Shown one piece after another: positions 44,784 through 53,835 of a stretch of 64,000 bases of DNA; the first letter of the stretch is position 1, and every line of letters begins with the position of its first letter. The position numbers and the translations under genes are program-made. The stretch is from Myroides odoratimimus (GTDB taxonomy: Bacteria; Bacteroidota; Bacteroidia; Flavobacteriales; Flavobacteriaceae). The notes below the pieces were generated by a model. It worked only from the letters and a program-made list of their open reading frames with translations. It did no database searches and was not told where the DNA came from. The stretch lies in contig NZ_JACAKB010000021.1 of the NCBI RefSeq assembly GCF_030326305.1, positions 1 to 64,000 on the forward strand. The letters are read 5' to 3'.

Positions 44784-45629
44784 ATGATAAAACTCAACAG
44801 CAAAACCACTCAAGACTTAATCTTAAAAGAAGAGTCAAAGTTAACTCTAGATCCAAGTCAAATTATTAAAGAGGCTAAATACATGACCACATACCTTAGC
44901 CGTGTTTTACAAAAGCAAAAACAAATGATTATAACTCATGGTTTTTCTAACCAAGAAGAAGAAATCTATTTCTTTAAGATTCTTAAACCCAATATTCTCT
45001 CCAAGTTAATGTATTATAACAAAATATATAAAATAGAGACTCACTCTCCCAATACTGCAAGCAAAACTCAAAAACAGTACTACCTAAAAAAAATAAAACA
45101 AGTATCTTCTGAATACAAACTATACTATACTAGTTCTGAGTTCTACAAATACTACAAAAGTCAAAGAACAGATAAAGATATAGAATATTACACAAGAGGT
45201 AATATCAATGTTTTAAAAGGAGTAAACAGCTTTGCATTTGAAATAGATCTTCAGTTCTCAACATACTATGATTATAAACTCTCTCGTATTTTATCAAGTA
45301 AGCTGCTTTATGAGTATCTAAGTATAAGATTAAATCAAATAGATCCTTCAACTTTTTCCAAAAGTATAACCATAGACAATACCTTATCTTGGTCTGAATC
45401 CTCAGCAGCTCTAATAGAACTTATATACGCTTTATATGCTAGTAGAGCTATTAATCAAGGAGATTTAGAAATAAAAAAAATAGCCTATTTATTTCAGAAT
45501 TATTTTAATATTACCCTAAATGATATTCATCATACCTTTCACCGGATGAAAACAAGAAATTACTCAAGGACAATGTTTTTAGATAAATTAAAAAAATCAC
45601 TTGAGGATTACATGGATAAGGACTACTAG
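44784..45629 (+). CDS. rteC: RteC-domain regulator of conjugative-element excision
   Basis: The 281-residue protein matches RteC of CTnDOT-type elements. EEEIYFFKILKPNILSKLMY and YNKIYKIETHSP lie in the N-terminal half. In the C-terminal half, LSWSESSAALIELIYALYAS, RAINQGDLEIKKIAYLFQNYF, and FHRMKTRNYSRTMFLDKLKK follow. In CTnDOT RteC activates excision genes under RteAB. Here no rteA/rteB or tetQ is in the window, so it is an orphan copy, followed by its own terminator. Confidence 0.88.
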   Translation: MIKLNSKTTQDLILKEESKLTLDPSQIIKEAKYMTTYLSRVLQKQKQMIITHGFSNQEEEIYFFKILKPNILSKLMYYNKIYKIETHSPNTASKTQKQYYLKKIKQVSSEYKLYYTSSEFYKYYKSQRTDKDIEYYTRGNINVLKGVNSFAFEIDLQFSTYYDYKLSRILSSKLLYEYLSIRLNQIDPSTFSKSITIDNTLSWSESSAALIELIYALYASRAINQGDLEIKKIAYLFQNYFNITLNDIHHTFHRMKTRNYSRTMFLDKLKKSLEDYMDKDY

Positions 45630-45652
45630 CATAGGAATTAAAACTAAAGACC

Positions 45653-45696
45653 AAAAAGACCACTTACATATAGCCTTAGCCTACAGTGGTCTTTTT
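45653..45696. terminator. Intrinsic terminator after rteC
   Basis: AAAAAGACCACT at 45653-45664 pairs perfectly with AGTGGTCTTTTT at 45685-45696. It is 12 bp long, begins 24 bp after the rteC stop and ends in a T tract. Confidence 0.88.
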
Positions 45697-45815
45697 CATT
45701 TAAAAGAAAATCTTTACATCATAATAAATAAACTAAATGTCTCAATATGCTAGTGGCTAAAACCATAAAATAAGACACTGATTTTAAAAACTTTAATTAT
45801 AAATAAACAAAAACA

Positions 45816-46036
45816 GAACTAGAATATTTTACAATTCGTGAAAATACCCGTCTTTATCTCATCAATACTAGTGATATTGATTTAGCTATAGCCTCTAAAA
45901 AGGGCAAGGTACACCTATTGTATTTATAAACGATTCATGGGGTGATCATAATTCTTGGCTTGTAGTGGCAGAAGAGTTAATTGTATCAATATCAGTCTTG
46001 AACCCCACTCTAATTGAAAGTCTACTGTACACATAA
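45816..46036 (+). pseudogene. Alpha/beta-hydrolase 5' remnant
   Basis: One frame reads ELEYFTIRENTRLYL and, after a frame change near 45915, GTPIVFINDSWGDHNSWLVV then AEEL. This is the strand-beta3 / oxyanion HGxWxxHxSW region of alpha/beta-hydrolases (HGS changed to NDS). The frame ends at TAA 46034. The catalytic Ser domain is absent. The rest of the 45697-46427 gap shows no other gene. Confidence 0.45.
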
Positions 46037-46427
46037 AATGCTCAGCACATCTTATAGTTACTGCAATTTTCTGCACACTAGGCAAATGCAGTGGATATTT
46101 TAGAGAAATACACTAACCTTACTTTTTGTAGAACAACAATAAATAAGCACATTAAACGAATCCTAGATAGTCCAAGTTTTTCTTTAAAATTAGCTTTCAT
46201 AATTGTTAGAAACTCTGTGCTTTTATACTCTAGATTGTTTTTATTTTTAAAGATATTATGCAAGTAACAAATATTTAACACACTAAACACTAATATCTCG
46301 ACAAAACATAAATTATTTAAAAAATTTACACATTTTATTTATCAAGTTTTTTCTTTATTTTAAGTTTCTTAAATTATGTAGTAAACCATTGCAATTATTC
46401 AATATTTAAACTTGATTTTAATTTTTG

Positions 46428-47924
46428 TTAAAAAGTAGTCCAATCTGAATTGATCTCATAATCTAAAATGGGATTTACATCATTTTGTACATTAAATTGA
46501 CCATAGAAAGAAGCTAAATCTAAAAGAAGGCTTTGACGTGTAATTTCTATAAGTTGCATATTAAAACCCTCTAGCATCAAGACAAATTGAAAGCTTATAA
46601 CTCGAGCTATCATTTTACCTATAAGTATTAAATCTCGTTGTTTTAATGTATTATCAACACTTAAATCTAATTGAGATATAAAATATTCAGCACTCAAACT
46701 CGTGCGTTCATAAGACTTTAAAAAATCATATAGATTCGTTTCTTTAGCTTTTCTCATCAATTTTATTATCCCCTCCGCAATTTGGGTATACAGCATTTCG
46801 TTTGATCCTTCAAAAATTTGGAAAGGTCTACAATCAACTAAAGATCTTCCGGCAATATGGTCTAATCGATATCCATTAGCTCCGGCTAATTGTAAACTAA
46901 TTTGAGCTGATTCTTGCATTAAATCTGTGACTAATGCTTTTAGTACATTAGCCTCAATACTCATCAAAGCTACATTTTTGTCAATTCCGCTTGCATTAAC
47001 GCTAAAAAGGCACATACCAGAACATAACGTGTAAGCGGCTTGGATTTTTGCAATTTGATTTTTAACCGAATCAATAATCAACAAAGGTTTGCCCCCTATC
47101 TGTCTTTCTTGGCAATGTGCTAAAGACTCATCTAAAAGCCTTTTAATAAAACCTAATCCCATACCTGGGAATTGCAGCCTGCTGCGATGAAGTGTATCAA
47201 GCATTAATTTAATACCTGTTGTTTCATTAAGTAATTTTTGCTCCTTAGGAACAACTATATCAACTTCATTAATACCATAAGCAATAGCATATAAACCCAA
47301 GTTATTATAACGGTGAACCATAGGAATATGTTGATGTTCTTTGTTATTTTCAGAAACAAAAAAATCAATATCTCTTGCTAATTCTCCATTTAGCTTACTC
47401 TCTCTAGCCGCTACAATCCAAAAATCAGCCACACCACTTAGACCCTGCCAATGTTTTTGTCCTTTAATATAAAACATCTCTTGCTTTTGCTCAAAAGCTG
47501 TTTTCATATTCAAAGCGTCGCTTCCGTGTGCTTTTTCTGTAATCATTAATCCTCCCATTGCTTTGTTTTCTATAAACTCTTTAAACACCTTTTGCTGAAC
47601 AGTAACCTGTCCGTATTTAGCTAAAGGTTCCAAAAAAAGAGCGATATTTATCCCAAAGATCAACGAAAGAGGTAAAGATTCATAAGAAGCTACTGAGAGA
47701 ATTTGCAGGCATTCCTTTACTTTTATCCCCCTACCTCCATAGACCTTAGGAATAGCTACAGATAAGGGGTTTAGATCCATAATTTCATCCACTAATTCAA
47801 CAGGAAAATCACGAGTAAGTCCCATAGCATTATAATTATACTTTTCTCGAAACAGATATTTCAATTGCTTCTTAAATTCTTCAATATAAATACTAAAATC
47901 AATATTTTCTACTAATGCATTCAT
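46428..47924 (-). CDS. Acyl-CoA dehydrogenase-family flavoprotein
   Basis: A 498-residue protein. The middle contains MITEKAHGSDALNMKTAFEQ (the FAD/substrate loop of ACADs, usually TEPxxGSD). LQLAGANGYRLDH IAGR and DCRPFQIFEGSNEMLYTQIA, the C-terminal FAD motif, follow. The expected catalytic Glu region is FEGSNE. It oxidises an acyl-CoA at the alpha-beta position, or is a related enzyme of polyketide or fatty-acid synthesis. It stands alone between IS debris and a small stress-protein gene. The substrate is not deducible. Confidence 0.82.
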   Translation of the reverse strand: MNALVENIDFSIYIEEFKKQLKYLFREKYNYNAMGLTRDFPVELVDEIMDLNPLSVAIPKVYGGRGIKVKECLQILSVASYESLPLSLIFGINIALFLEPLAKYGQVTVQQKVFKEFIENKAMGGLMITEKAHGSDALNMKTAFEQKQEMFYIKGQKHWQGLSGVADFWIVAARESKLNGELARDIDFFVSENNKEHQHIPMVHRYNNLGLYAIAYGINEVDIVVPKEQKLLNETTGIKLMLDTLHRSRLQFPGMGLGFIKRLLDESLAHCQERQIGGKPLLIIDSVKNQIAKIQAAYTLCSGMCLFSVNASGIDKNVALMSIEANVLKALVTDLMQESAQISLQLAGANGYRLDHIAGRSLVDCRPFQIFEGSNEMLYTQIAEGIIKLMRKAKETNLYDFLKSYERTSLSAEYFISQLDLSVDNTLKQRDLILIGKMIARVISFQFVLMLEGFNMQLIEITRQSLLLDLASFYGQFNVQNDVNPILDYEINSDWTTF

Positions 47925-48025
47925 CTTTATTATCTTTTAAAAATTAAAACTTCTTGATTGTCAAAGAGTTTACAACCTTGATATAGGAAAAAAATTTGCT
48001 AAAATTTAATTTTATCAATAATCAA

Positions 48026-48062
48026 AAAACCACCTGATCACAACAAATATCAAGTGGTTATT
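48026..48062. terminator. Terminator-like hairpin
   Basis: AACCAC-CT-GAT and ATCA-A-GTGGTT form an imperfect stem about 90 bp beyond the 48149-48382 gene on its downstream side, preceded by A-rich and followed by T-rich sequence. Confidence 0.5.
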
Positions 48063-48148
48063 AAAGAAGTAACAAATTATTAATAAAGTTTTATTTATTA
48101 TGGCTAAGAATTAATAGTATTAAAATTTGATATTCTGTTTACTTCTCC

Positions 48149-48382
48149 TTAAAGTCTAGTACGCATCTTTTTGCCAGTTTCACTGATTGCTTTTTCTGTA
48201 CAGGCTTGTGCCTTAGTGTTACATTCTACAGCTTTTTCAACCAATCCATCCTCATAATGTTTAGCAGCATCTAAATGATATTTTACAGCTGATTCTAAAT
48301 GACCAGCCGCTTCACGATGATTCTTGATTTCATTTTGTGAACTACTAGCTAAGGCTTTGTTTTTTTCATCTTTATTGTCCAT
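48149..48382 (-). CDS. Small helical protein, conserved type near AraC regulators
   Basis: A 77-residue soluble, helical protein: NHREAAGHLESAVKYHLDAA and KHYEDGLVEKAVECNTKAQA show heptad-like A/H/A spacing. It resembles short His/Ala-rich proteins common in Flavobacteriia and often adjacent to AraC-type genes. Function unknown, possibly stress related. The AraC-like gene lies 99 bp upstream on the same strand. Confidence 0.6.
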   Translation of the reverse strand: MDNKDEKNKALASSSQNEIKNHREAAGHLESAVKYHLDAAKHYEDGLVEKAVECNTKAQACTEKAISETGKKMRTRL

Positions 48383-48481
48383 ATGTCTTGTGTTTTATTT
48401 TGTAGTTTAATTACTACAACACAAAGATGGAAAATACTAATTATAAACTCATTACACAATAATCATTATCTATTATATCAT

Positions 48482-49042
48482 TCACACATCTTCGCGATTT
48501 ATCCTTTTTTTATCTTTAAGCTTTTTAAAAAAAGTTGGAGTCAACCCCATAACTTTTTTAAATTGAGCAGATAAATGTGCTACACTACTATAGTTAAGCT
48601 TATAGGCAATCTCAGATAGATTCAATTCATCGTAAATCAGGAGTTCTTTTACTCGTTCAATTTTGTGAACAATACCAAATTGTTCTATTGTAGTACCTGT
48701 AGACTCAGAAAATATATTAGCCAGATAAGTATAATCATAATTTAGCTGTTTACTTATGTAATCTGATTTTTTTATTTTTAAAACATCTATATCACCATAG
48801 ACCATTTCGATTACTACTTTTTTAATTTTCTCAATCAAAATAGCACGTTTACTCTCTATGAGTTCTAATCCTGTGTGAAGTAAAGCCTTTTTTAATTGCA
48901 TAAACTCTTCATTGGTAAGTTCTTGTTTTAATTCAACTTCACCAAGATCTACACTACCATAAATGATTCCGAGTTTATCTAATACCATCTTCACTATCAT
49001 CTTACAGCGAAAACTCACCATGTATTTTATGAAAATCTTCAT
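48482..49042 (-). CDS. AraC-type DNA-binding protein (short form)
   Basis: A 186-residue protein. The C-terminal 100 residues are an AraC domain: ISKQLNYDYTYLANIFSEST, GTTIEQFGIVHKIERVKELL, IYDELNLSEIAYKLNYSSVA, HLSAQFKKVMGLTPTFFKKL. The N-terminal part is short, with a possible initial Met at 1 or 8, so no full sensor domain. The start choice is uncertain. It may regulate the adjacent 77-residue protein. Confidence 0.82.
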   Translation of the reverse strand: MKIFIKYMVSFRCKMIVKMVLDKLGIIYGSVDLGEVELKQELTNEEFMQLKKALLHTGLELIESKRAILIEKIKKVVIEMVYGDIDVLKIKKSDYISKQLNYDYTYLANIFSESTGTTIEQFGIVHKIERVKELLIYDELNLSEIAYKLNYSSVAHLSAQFKKVMGLTPTFFKKLKDKKRINREDV

Positions 49043-49135
49043 ACTTAAGAACTTTTATCTAAAGGTAACCTAAAGAATTGATTATCTGATGGTAATAGTT
49101 AAAAAAACGAATTAATATATAAACTATACAAACAA

Positions 49136-49165
49136 AGAGGAAGATCTATATAAATCTTCCTCTTC
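49136..49165. terminator. Intrinsic terminator-like hairpin
   Basis: AGAGGAAGAT at 49136-49145 pairs with ATCTTCCTCT at 49154-49163. It lies 94 bp upstream of the AraC-type start, inside a 566-bp gap, and would fit the end of a lost plus- or minus-strand unit such as the IS200 remnant. Confidence 0.55.
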
Positions 49166-49430
49166 TAACAAAACCCTATTTAGTTAAATCTTACAGCGGA
49201 GATTCTCCAAAAAAAATTGATCAAAAAAAGGTAAGCATATCAAAAAAAAACTTTTATCGTTCAATACCAATGCCTGTTTTTCTTACCCTGATTCTATATA
49301 ACATTCAATAAAATAACCTCGGAGCAACCCCAAGAGATATTGTGAGAACAGAGTAAGTTGAACAGTATATACTTTCTGATAATCTTTATCTAACTTACCT
49401 TGGCTTTCTATATACTCTCATATTACTTCT

Positions 49431-49541
49431 TTATTCCCATACAAGCCTATTGTATTTTGCATAAAAACCACTTGTCCATAAATGACCTCCCCATAATAAT
49501 TGATTTATTTCTGGGTGAAGACGGAACAATATACTTTGCAT
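49431..49541 (-). pseudogene. IS200/IS605-type (Y1) transposase fragment
   Basis: The frame MQSILFRLHPEINQLLWGGH and then LWTSGFYAKYNRLVWE is close to the conserved FPELKKxLWGGHLWSxSYFVATVG block of TnpA (Y1) transposases. The catalytic Tyr helix (YIxxQ) is only hinted at further downstream, in another frame. No HUH N-terminal half was seen. This is a decayed copy in a gene-poor gap. Confidence 0.55.
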
Positions 49542-49636
49542 AATTCAAATTTTAACTGAGATAAACATAATTTAAAAAATAAAGTGCACCCTAAAGTGCA
49601 CTAATAGTTAAATTAAAGCGTTTTTATAAAAAATAG

Positions 49637-49864
49637 TTACACTTTACTCTGTTTTTCATATTTATTGATTAAATCAATCACTTCTGAGCGTTTTTTATTA
49701 ATTTTCTTCTCAAGACGATTTAATAAATCATTCTCCTTTCCCACTTCATATTTCAAATCAACGTCTGTCAATTGCGAAAATTGCTCTTTTAACTTTTTTG
49801 ACGATTCATCCCAATTTGAAATTCTAAGTACTTCCAATCTTTTATTATTATTATTATTATTCAT
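49637..49864 (-). CDS. CsbD-like small stress protein
   Basis: A 75-residue protein. ISNWDESSKKLKEQFSQLTD VDLKYEVGKENDLLNRLEKK matches the flavobacterial CsbD-like pattern WNEMKGKLKQQFxxLTDDDL...GKEDELxGRLQKK. The N-terminus is Asn-rich, encoded by an ATT/AAT run, a possible slippage site. The function in this family is not known beyond general stress association in Gram-positives. Confidence 0.75.
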   Translation of the reverse strand: MNNNNNNKRLEVLRISNWDESSKKLKEQFSQLTDVDLKYEVGKENDLLNRLEKKINKKRSEVIDLINKYEKQSKV

Positions 49865-50113
49865 AATAAAGAATTTTATTATAGCTTAATTACTATTTAG
49901 TAAATGTAGAGTTTTTAAGCTCCTAAGATTTATATAATAAAAAATAATGTTTATATAATACAGTTATTTTTCATATTCTATCACTTAATTTTTTTACAAT
50001 AAAATTTACCTGAATATAATCACTATATTGCATATGTTATTTATAATTAAGATTTTACATCTTATATAAATGATACAATTCTAAATTATTGAAAACAATA
50101 TCAGATATAACCA

Positions 50114-51040
50114 ATGGCAACTAACCAAGATAAAAATTACCCCGAATTGAAATTTGAAACTAAAAATAATACAGTAAATAAATTAATTACCGTAGCTTAT
50201 TTTATTACCATAAAATACAATCCAGATCATTTTTTAACTATGTTTAAAAAATTATACAACAAAGATCAATTGTATCTTATTTATATCGATCATACTTGTT
50301 CTATAGAGGTAAAAAACATGATTCAAACCTACATAGTCCACTTATCAAATGTATACATACTAGATAGTTTCTATCTACAAACAGATAGTCATAATAAATA
50401 CAAAATTCAATTAAATGCGATGCAATACTTATTAAATGTCAGCGCTAAATGGGACTATTACATTAACTTAACTGATGATCATTACCCCTTAAAATCTCAA
50501 TACAGAATTTGTGAATACTTAAGTAATAATAAAGAGCATAATTATTTTATCTATTATGATAAAAGTAGGTACGATCTAGATACTTATAATAGTAATAAGT
50601 ATAACTACAGCGGCTTAAACGCGCTAAAAGAAGCTACTTTTACTGAAAATACAATCATACCCTATATGAGTAATACATGGTTAATACTAACCCGAGATTC
50701 ATGTGCTTTTCTTTCTTACAGTAAACAAGTTGACCATTATATAGAATTATATTCAAAATCATTATTGCCTTCTAATTCATTCTTTGCTACAATCTTATTA
50801 AACTCTGATTACAAACGTATAATAATCAATCATGACCAAAGAATATTATTTTCAAAAAGCGAACCAATTGAATTAATTCTAAAAAAAATAAAATCTAATA
50901 ATCATTTTTTTTTAAGAAAAATAAATTTAGCTTCTAACCACTTAATAGATAAGTGTATTGAAGATAATTATCAATTACCCCTAATCAATAAAAAAGAAAA
51001 TAAAAATGTATTAGGTCTAAATTTTAATCAACAAAATTAA
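50114..51040 (+). CDS. GT14-family (core-2/I-branching) beta-N-acetylglucosaminyl/xylosyltransferase-like protein
   Basis: The 308-residue soluble protein matches the family from about residue 28: AYFITIKYNPDHFLTMFKKL, YLIYIDH, WDYYINLTDDHYPLKSQYRI (family LSGxDYPLKS), NTWLILTRDSCAFLSYSKQV and SNSFFATILLNS (family PDESFFATxLLNS). Bacterial members decorate surface glycans; the acceptor is unknown. It stands alone, with 246 bp upstream without another gene. The Gly of the SG-x-D motif is lost (TDDH), so activity needs caution. Confidence 0.75.
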   Translation: MATNQDKNYPELKFETKNNTVNKLITVAYFITIKYNPDHFLTMFKKLYNKDQLYLIYIDHTCSIEVKNMIQTYIVHLSNVYILDSFYLQTDSHNKYKIQLNAMQYLLNVSAKWDYYINLTDDHYPLKSQYRICEYLSNNKEHNYFIYYDKSRYDLDTYNSNKYNYSGLNALKEATFTENTIIPYMSNTWLILTRDSCAFLSYSKQVDHYIELYSKSLLPSNSFFATILLNSDYKRIIINHDQRILFSKSEPIELILKKIKSNNHFFLRKINLASNHLIDKCIEDNYQLPLINKKENKNVLGLNFNQQN

Positions 51041-51066
51041 AGTAATTTGTAGGGGCTAAGATAAAA

Positions 51067-51459
51067 AGCTTCTTAGCTTGCGCTATAGGCAGATCGGCTT
51101 GTATGCTAGATTAGAAAACCGCTTATTTTAGTATGAGTAAGTTTATTGAAAATTTAGCTCAAACAAGATTAGATAGTACTTACATTAAATGAATTAAGTA
51201 CATATTTAATCAACACCTATTAATCCTTGATGATCTTATACTTAGACCTTTAACTCCAGGTGCTAGATTAACACTACTGGATATACTTGAAGATTGCTAT
51301 GGAAAGAGTTGTACAATAATACCTTCTCAACTAACTATTGAGAATTGGTATAACTTTATTGATAAACCAACTTTAGCAGACGTTATACTTGACAGATTGA
51401 CTGCTTCTACAAATCGATTAACTTTAAAAGGAAAATCTCTAAGAACAAGAAAAATTTAG
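51067..51459 (+). pseudogene. IS21-family istB pseudogene
   Basis: One frame of 131 codons reads SFLACAIGRSACMLD, stop, KTAYFSMSKFIENL, stop near codon 39, then HLLILDDLILRPLTPGARLT (Walker B LILDD), LLDILEDCYG, SQLTIENWYNFIDKPTLADV and ILDRLTASTNRLTLKGKSLR. It is a clear IstB ATPase with two in-frame stops and no Walker A. IS21-like terminal repeats follow at 51511. Confidence 0.85.
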
Positions 51460-51510
51460 TAAATCTGATAATATCAGTGAAGTAAAAGATTATTAAGAGT
51501 TAGTCTAACT

Positions 51511-51552
51511 GGTGTACTATGTCGGAATGATGGTGTACTTTCACAGGAATAT
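51511..51552 (+). repeat. IS21-type terminal repeats (two units)
   Basis: GGTGTACTATGTCGGAATGA (51511-51530) and TGGTGTACTTTCACAGGAAT (51531-51550) are imperfect direct repeats just after the istB pseudogene. They share the ACTTTCAcaGGAAT core with the repeats at 325-400. Confidence 0.65.
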
Positions 51553-51704
51553 ACAATATTGCCGATTTTCTTTATTTTCATTGAAAGAAAACCATTCAGC
51601 AGTACTATTTAGTAACTCTTTATTCGTAGCTAAAACAATAACCTCTTTTACTGTTTTTTTGACCATATACAGCTAACTAAACAATAAAAAAGTCAAATAC
51701 TGTA

Positions 51705-52475
51705 TTATAATAATTGAGCAATTTCAAAATGCATTCCATCTTTTCTACTAAAATGACCTCCCCAATAAAAACCATATTGATGAGCCAAAGGAACTAATTC
51801 TCGAATAGATCCTTGCATACCTAAGGCTATTGGTTCTTCATTAAATGGATTCCATTGCATGTTTATATCAAATGCAATACCAAAACAATGCTTAGACAGT
51901 ACAGTTTTAGAACCTCTAACTAATCGAGAATTAAAACTTCCACCATAACTAAGTAATAAAGATAACATACCTTGTTTTTCTATTTCATTAAAAAAAGCTC
52001 GTAATTGTTCAGCTGCTTTACGATGAAAACGCACTATTTTATTAGCTCCCTGAAATGTCTTTACTAGCTGTGGTATTTCTACTTGTATAATATTCTTAGT
52101 TTCAAAATCATTTAAAATAATGATATTTTCAGGATTACTTTTTTTAGGACTAGAACTATATAAAATTTCTCCAAATTTCTCCAATAATAGTTGATTTGAT
52201 TCTATAGATGAGAATTTAGGTTTTAAAGGAAAGGTTTTTTTTTGATTATTTAAAAAGACCATCCCATCTTTATATGCTTCTAACCAAGTTTGATTTCCTA
52301 TACGTCCATCTGGTTCTAATTTTTTGTATTGCTGATATTCTTTTATTGATAACAATAGACTTAAATCATAATAATCATCAACACAACCTTTATAAGAACC
52401 TATGTTTTTTAAGAATTTTTTCCATTGTACAATTGCAGGATTATTTGTATTGGGACTTAGCAATTCGATTTTCAT
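51705..52475 (-). CDS. M15-family peptidoglycan peptidase with N-terminal peptidoglycan-binding domain
   Basis: A 256-residue protein. Residues 10-70 resemble PG_binding_1 (VQWKKFLKNIGSYKGCVDDY, GRIGNQTWLEAY). The C-terminal domain carries the M15_4 zinc ligands His196 and Asp203 in SKHCFGIAFDIN and His249 in MHFE. It should cleave D-Ala-containing cross-links or side chains. No signal peptide is visible, so it may be an endolysin-like enzyme of phage descent or rely on another export route. Flanked by IS remnants. Confidence 0.82.
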   Translation of the reverse strand: MKIELLSPNTNNPAIVQWKKFLKNIGSYKGCVDDYYDLSLLLSIKEYQQYKKLEPDGRIGNQTWLEAYKDGMVFLNNQKKTFPLKPKFSSIESNQLLLEKFGEILYSSSPKKSNPENIIILNDFETKNIIQVEIPQLVKTFQGANKIVRFHRKAAEQLRAFFNEIEKQGMLSLLLSYGGSFNSRLVRGSKTVLSKHCFGIAFDINMQWNPFNEEPIALGMQGSIRELVPLAHQYGFYWGGHFSRKDGMHFEIAQLL

Positions 52476-52781
52476 AATTTGATTTGGATAAATTAAAAAG
52501 AGTTAAATAAGTTTTTTGATAGAGTCTTATTTACTCTATGGAATTCAAAAATAGCCTTTAGGTATTGGAAACAAATCAAGCTATATACAGTAAGAATTAT
52601 AAATAATTAAAATATTGAATTAACAATAATAGTCTTCTAGATAGATAAACAATATACTCAAAAACAATTTATTACAAAAAAAATAAATGTTAAAATCTTA
52701 TTTTATCATAGAATAATCTAATTGAATCTCTAAAAATTTTGTCCAAATTAAACTAAAATAACCTAAGATGTATCTCCGTTT
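52476..52781. other. Intergenic gap without identified feature
   Basis: This 306-bp, strongly AT-rich stretch has no open frame, hairpin of note or promoter that I can support. Confidence 0.5.
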
Positions 52782-53110
52782 TTAGTCATAAGCAGTAATA
52801 TTTGCAATAATAAGCCTATCAAAGAGCTTATCACCAAAGTACCTTCTATTAAGTTTATAAACGAATTCATCTAAGTAGGCTTGAAGATATTTTCGTTTAA
52901 TTTTATGGTAATTTCCCAGTAGATTTCTTTTGGCATTACTGATAGCTATATGTACCCATTTAAGAGTTTCTTTTGTCGTTTGTTCTGATGATTTTTCAGA
53001 GATATGTATCTGAACAAAATCTGAAATATCTACATAGGAAGTACTCTTATCAGTTAAGACAATACTACTCTCTTTAATATCGTCTATCAATACTGCTAGA
53101 GTTAAACTAT
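52782..53110 (-). pseudogene. IS1595-family transposase, C-terminal fragment
   Basis: About 105 residues: IVLTDKSTSYVDISDFVQIH, then LKWVHIAISNAKRNLLGNYH and KIKRKYLQAYLDEFVYKLNR RYFGDKLFDRL, the second half of the ISXO2-like DDE domain. The first DDE acids and the N-terminal zinc-ribbon are lost. The frame runs on into the antisense of the neighbouring ornithine cyclodeaminase remnant, so the insertion or deletion junction is near 53110. Confidence 0.75.
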
Positions 53111-53115
53111 TAAGT

Positions 53116-53724
53116 ATTCGCAAACAAGGGGGCGTAAATGGGCATCCTGCCATACAAGGATTAGTAATATTAATTTACTCTGCGAATAATCTTACCCAGG
53201 CTATTGTTGATGATTCTCATCTAACGGCTCTAAGAACTGGAACTGCCTCTGGTGTTGCAACGCGCTATTTAGCTAGAAAGGATTCGTCTGTTATGGCGCT
53301 TTTTGGTGCAGGTGCACAAGCTTAAACTCAGTTTGAGGCGGTATGTGCTGAACGACCAATTAAAAAGGTATACTTATTCGGGAGCTCTAAAACTAGTAAG
53401 TCAGTTCAAGCCTTCATCGAGTATTATAAAGAAAAATCAGAAATGGAAAATATAGCAGCAGAAAACTCATATGTTACTCATACAGCTTATATTATCTGTA
53501 CGGTTACTCCTTCTTCAGCACCGTTATTTAAGACTGCTCCACTGAAAAAAGGGGTACATATTAATGCTACTGGTTCTTATAGCCCTTCTATACATGAATT
53601 ACCTGAGGATATCTTTATAAATACTTCTTTATATGTAGGGATTGCCATTCAAGATTTAATTACTGCAAAATATTTCTATGACAAGACTTGTCAAGAGAAT
53701 CTCGGTACTTCTATACAAATGTAA
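53116..53724 (+). pseudogene. Ornithine cyclodeaminase/mu-crystallin family, truncated and with an internal stop
   Basis: The frame reads NGHPAIQGLVILI, DDSHLTALRTGTASGVATRY, LARKDSSVMALFGAGAQA (the Rossmann GxGxQA), then stop TAA 53323-53325, then continues VYLFGSSKTS, CTVTPSSAPLFKTAPLKKGV, HINATGSY. This is the NAD-binding and C-terminal part of the ornithine cyclodeaminase/alanine-dehydrogenase-like family. The N-terminal third has been replaced by the IS1595 fragment. Not functional. Confidence 0.85.
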
Positions 53725-53779
53725 TCACACAAGATACCGTATTTTTATTTAAAACACAGAGCGTCTGACTACAAATGAT

Positions 53780-53814
53780 AAAAGGTCTGTTTTCAAAACA
53801 AAAACAGACCTTTT
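53780..53814. terminator. Bidirectional intrinsic terminator
   Basis: AAAAGGTCTGTTTT at 53780-53793 pairs perfectly with AAAACAGACCTTTT at 53801-53814. It sits between the ocd remnant (+) and the end of the membrane-protein gene (-). Confidence 0.88.
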
Positions 53815-53835
53815 ATATGTTTAATCCAAGAATAT

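Noticed and set aside
46078-46290. A 70-codon minus-strand frame
   Set aside because: It sits in IS and hydrolase debris with no recognisable motif; not supported.
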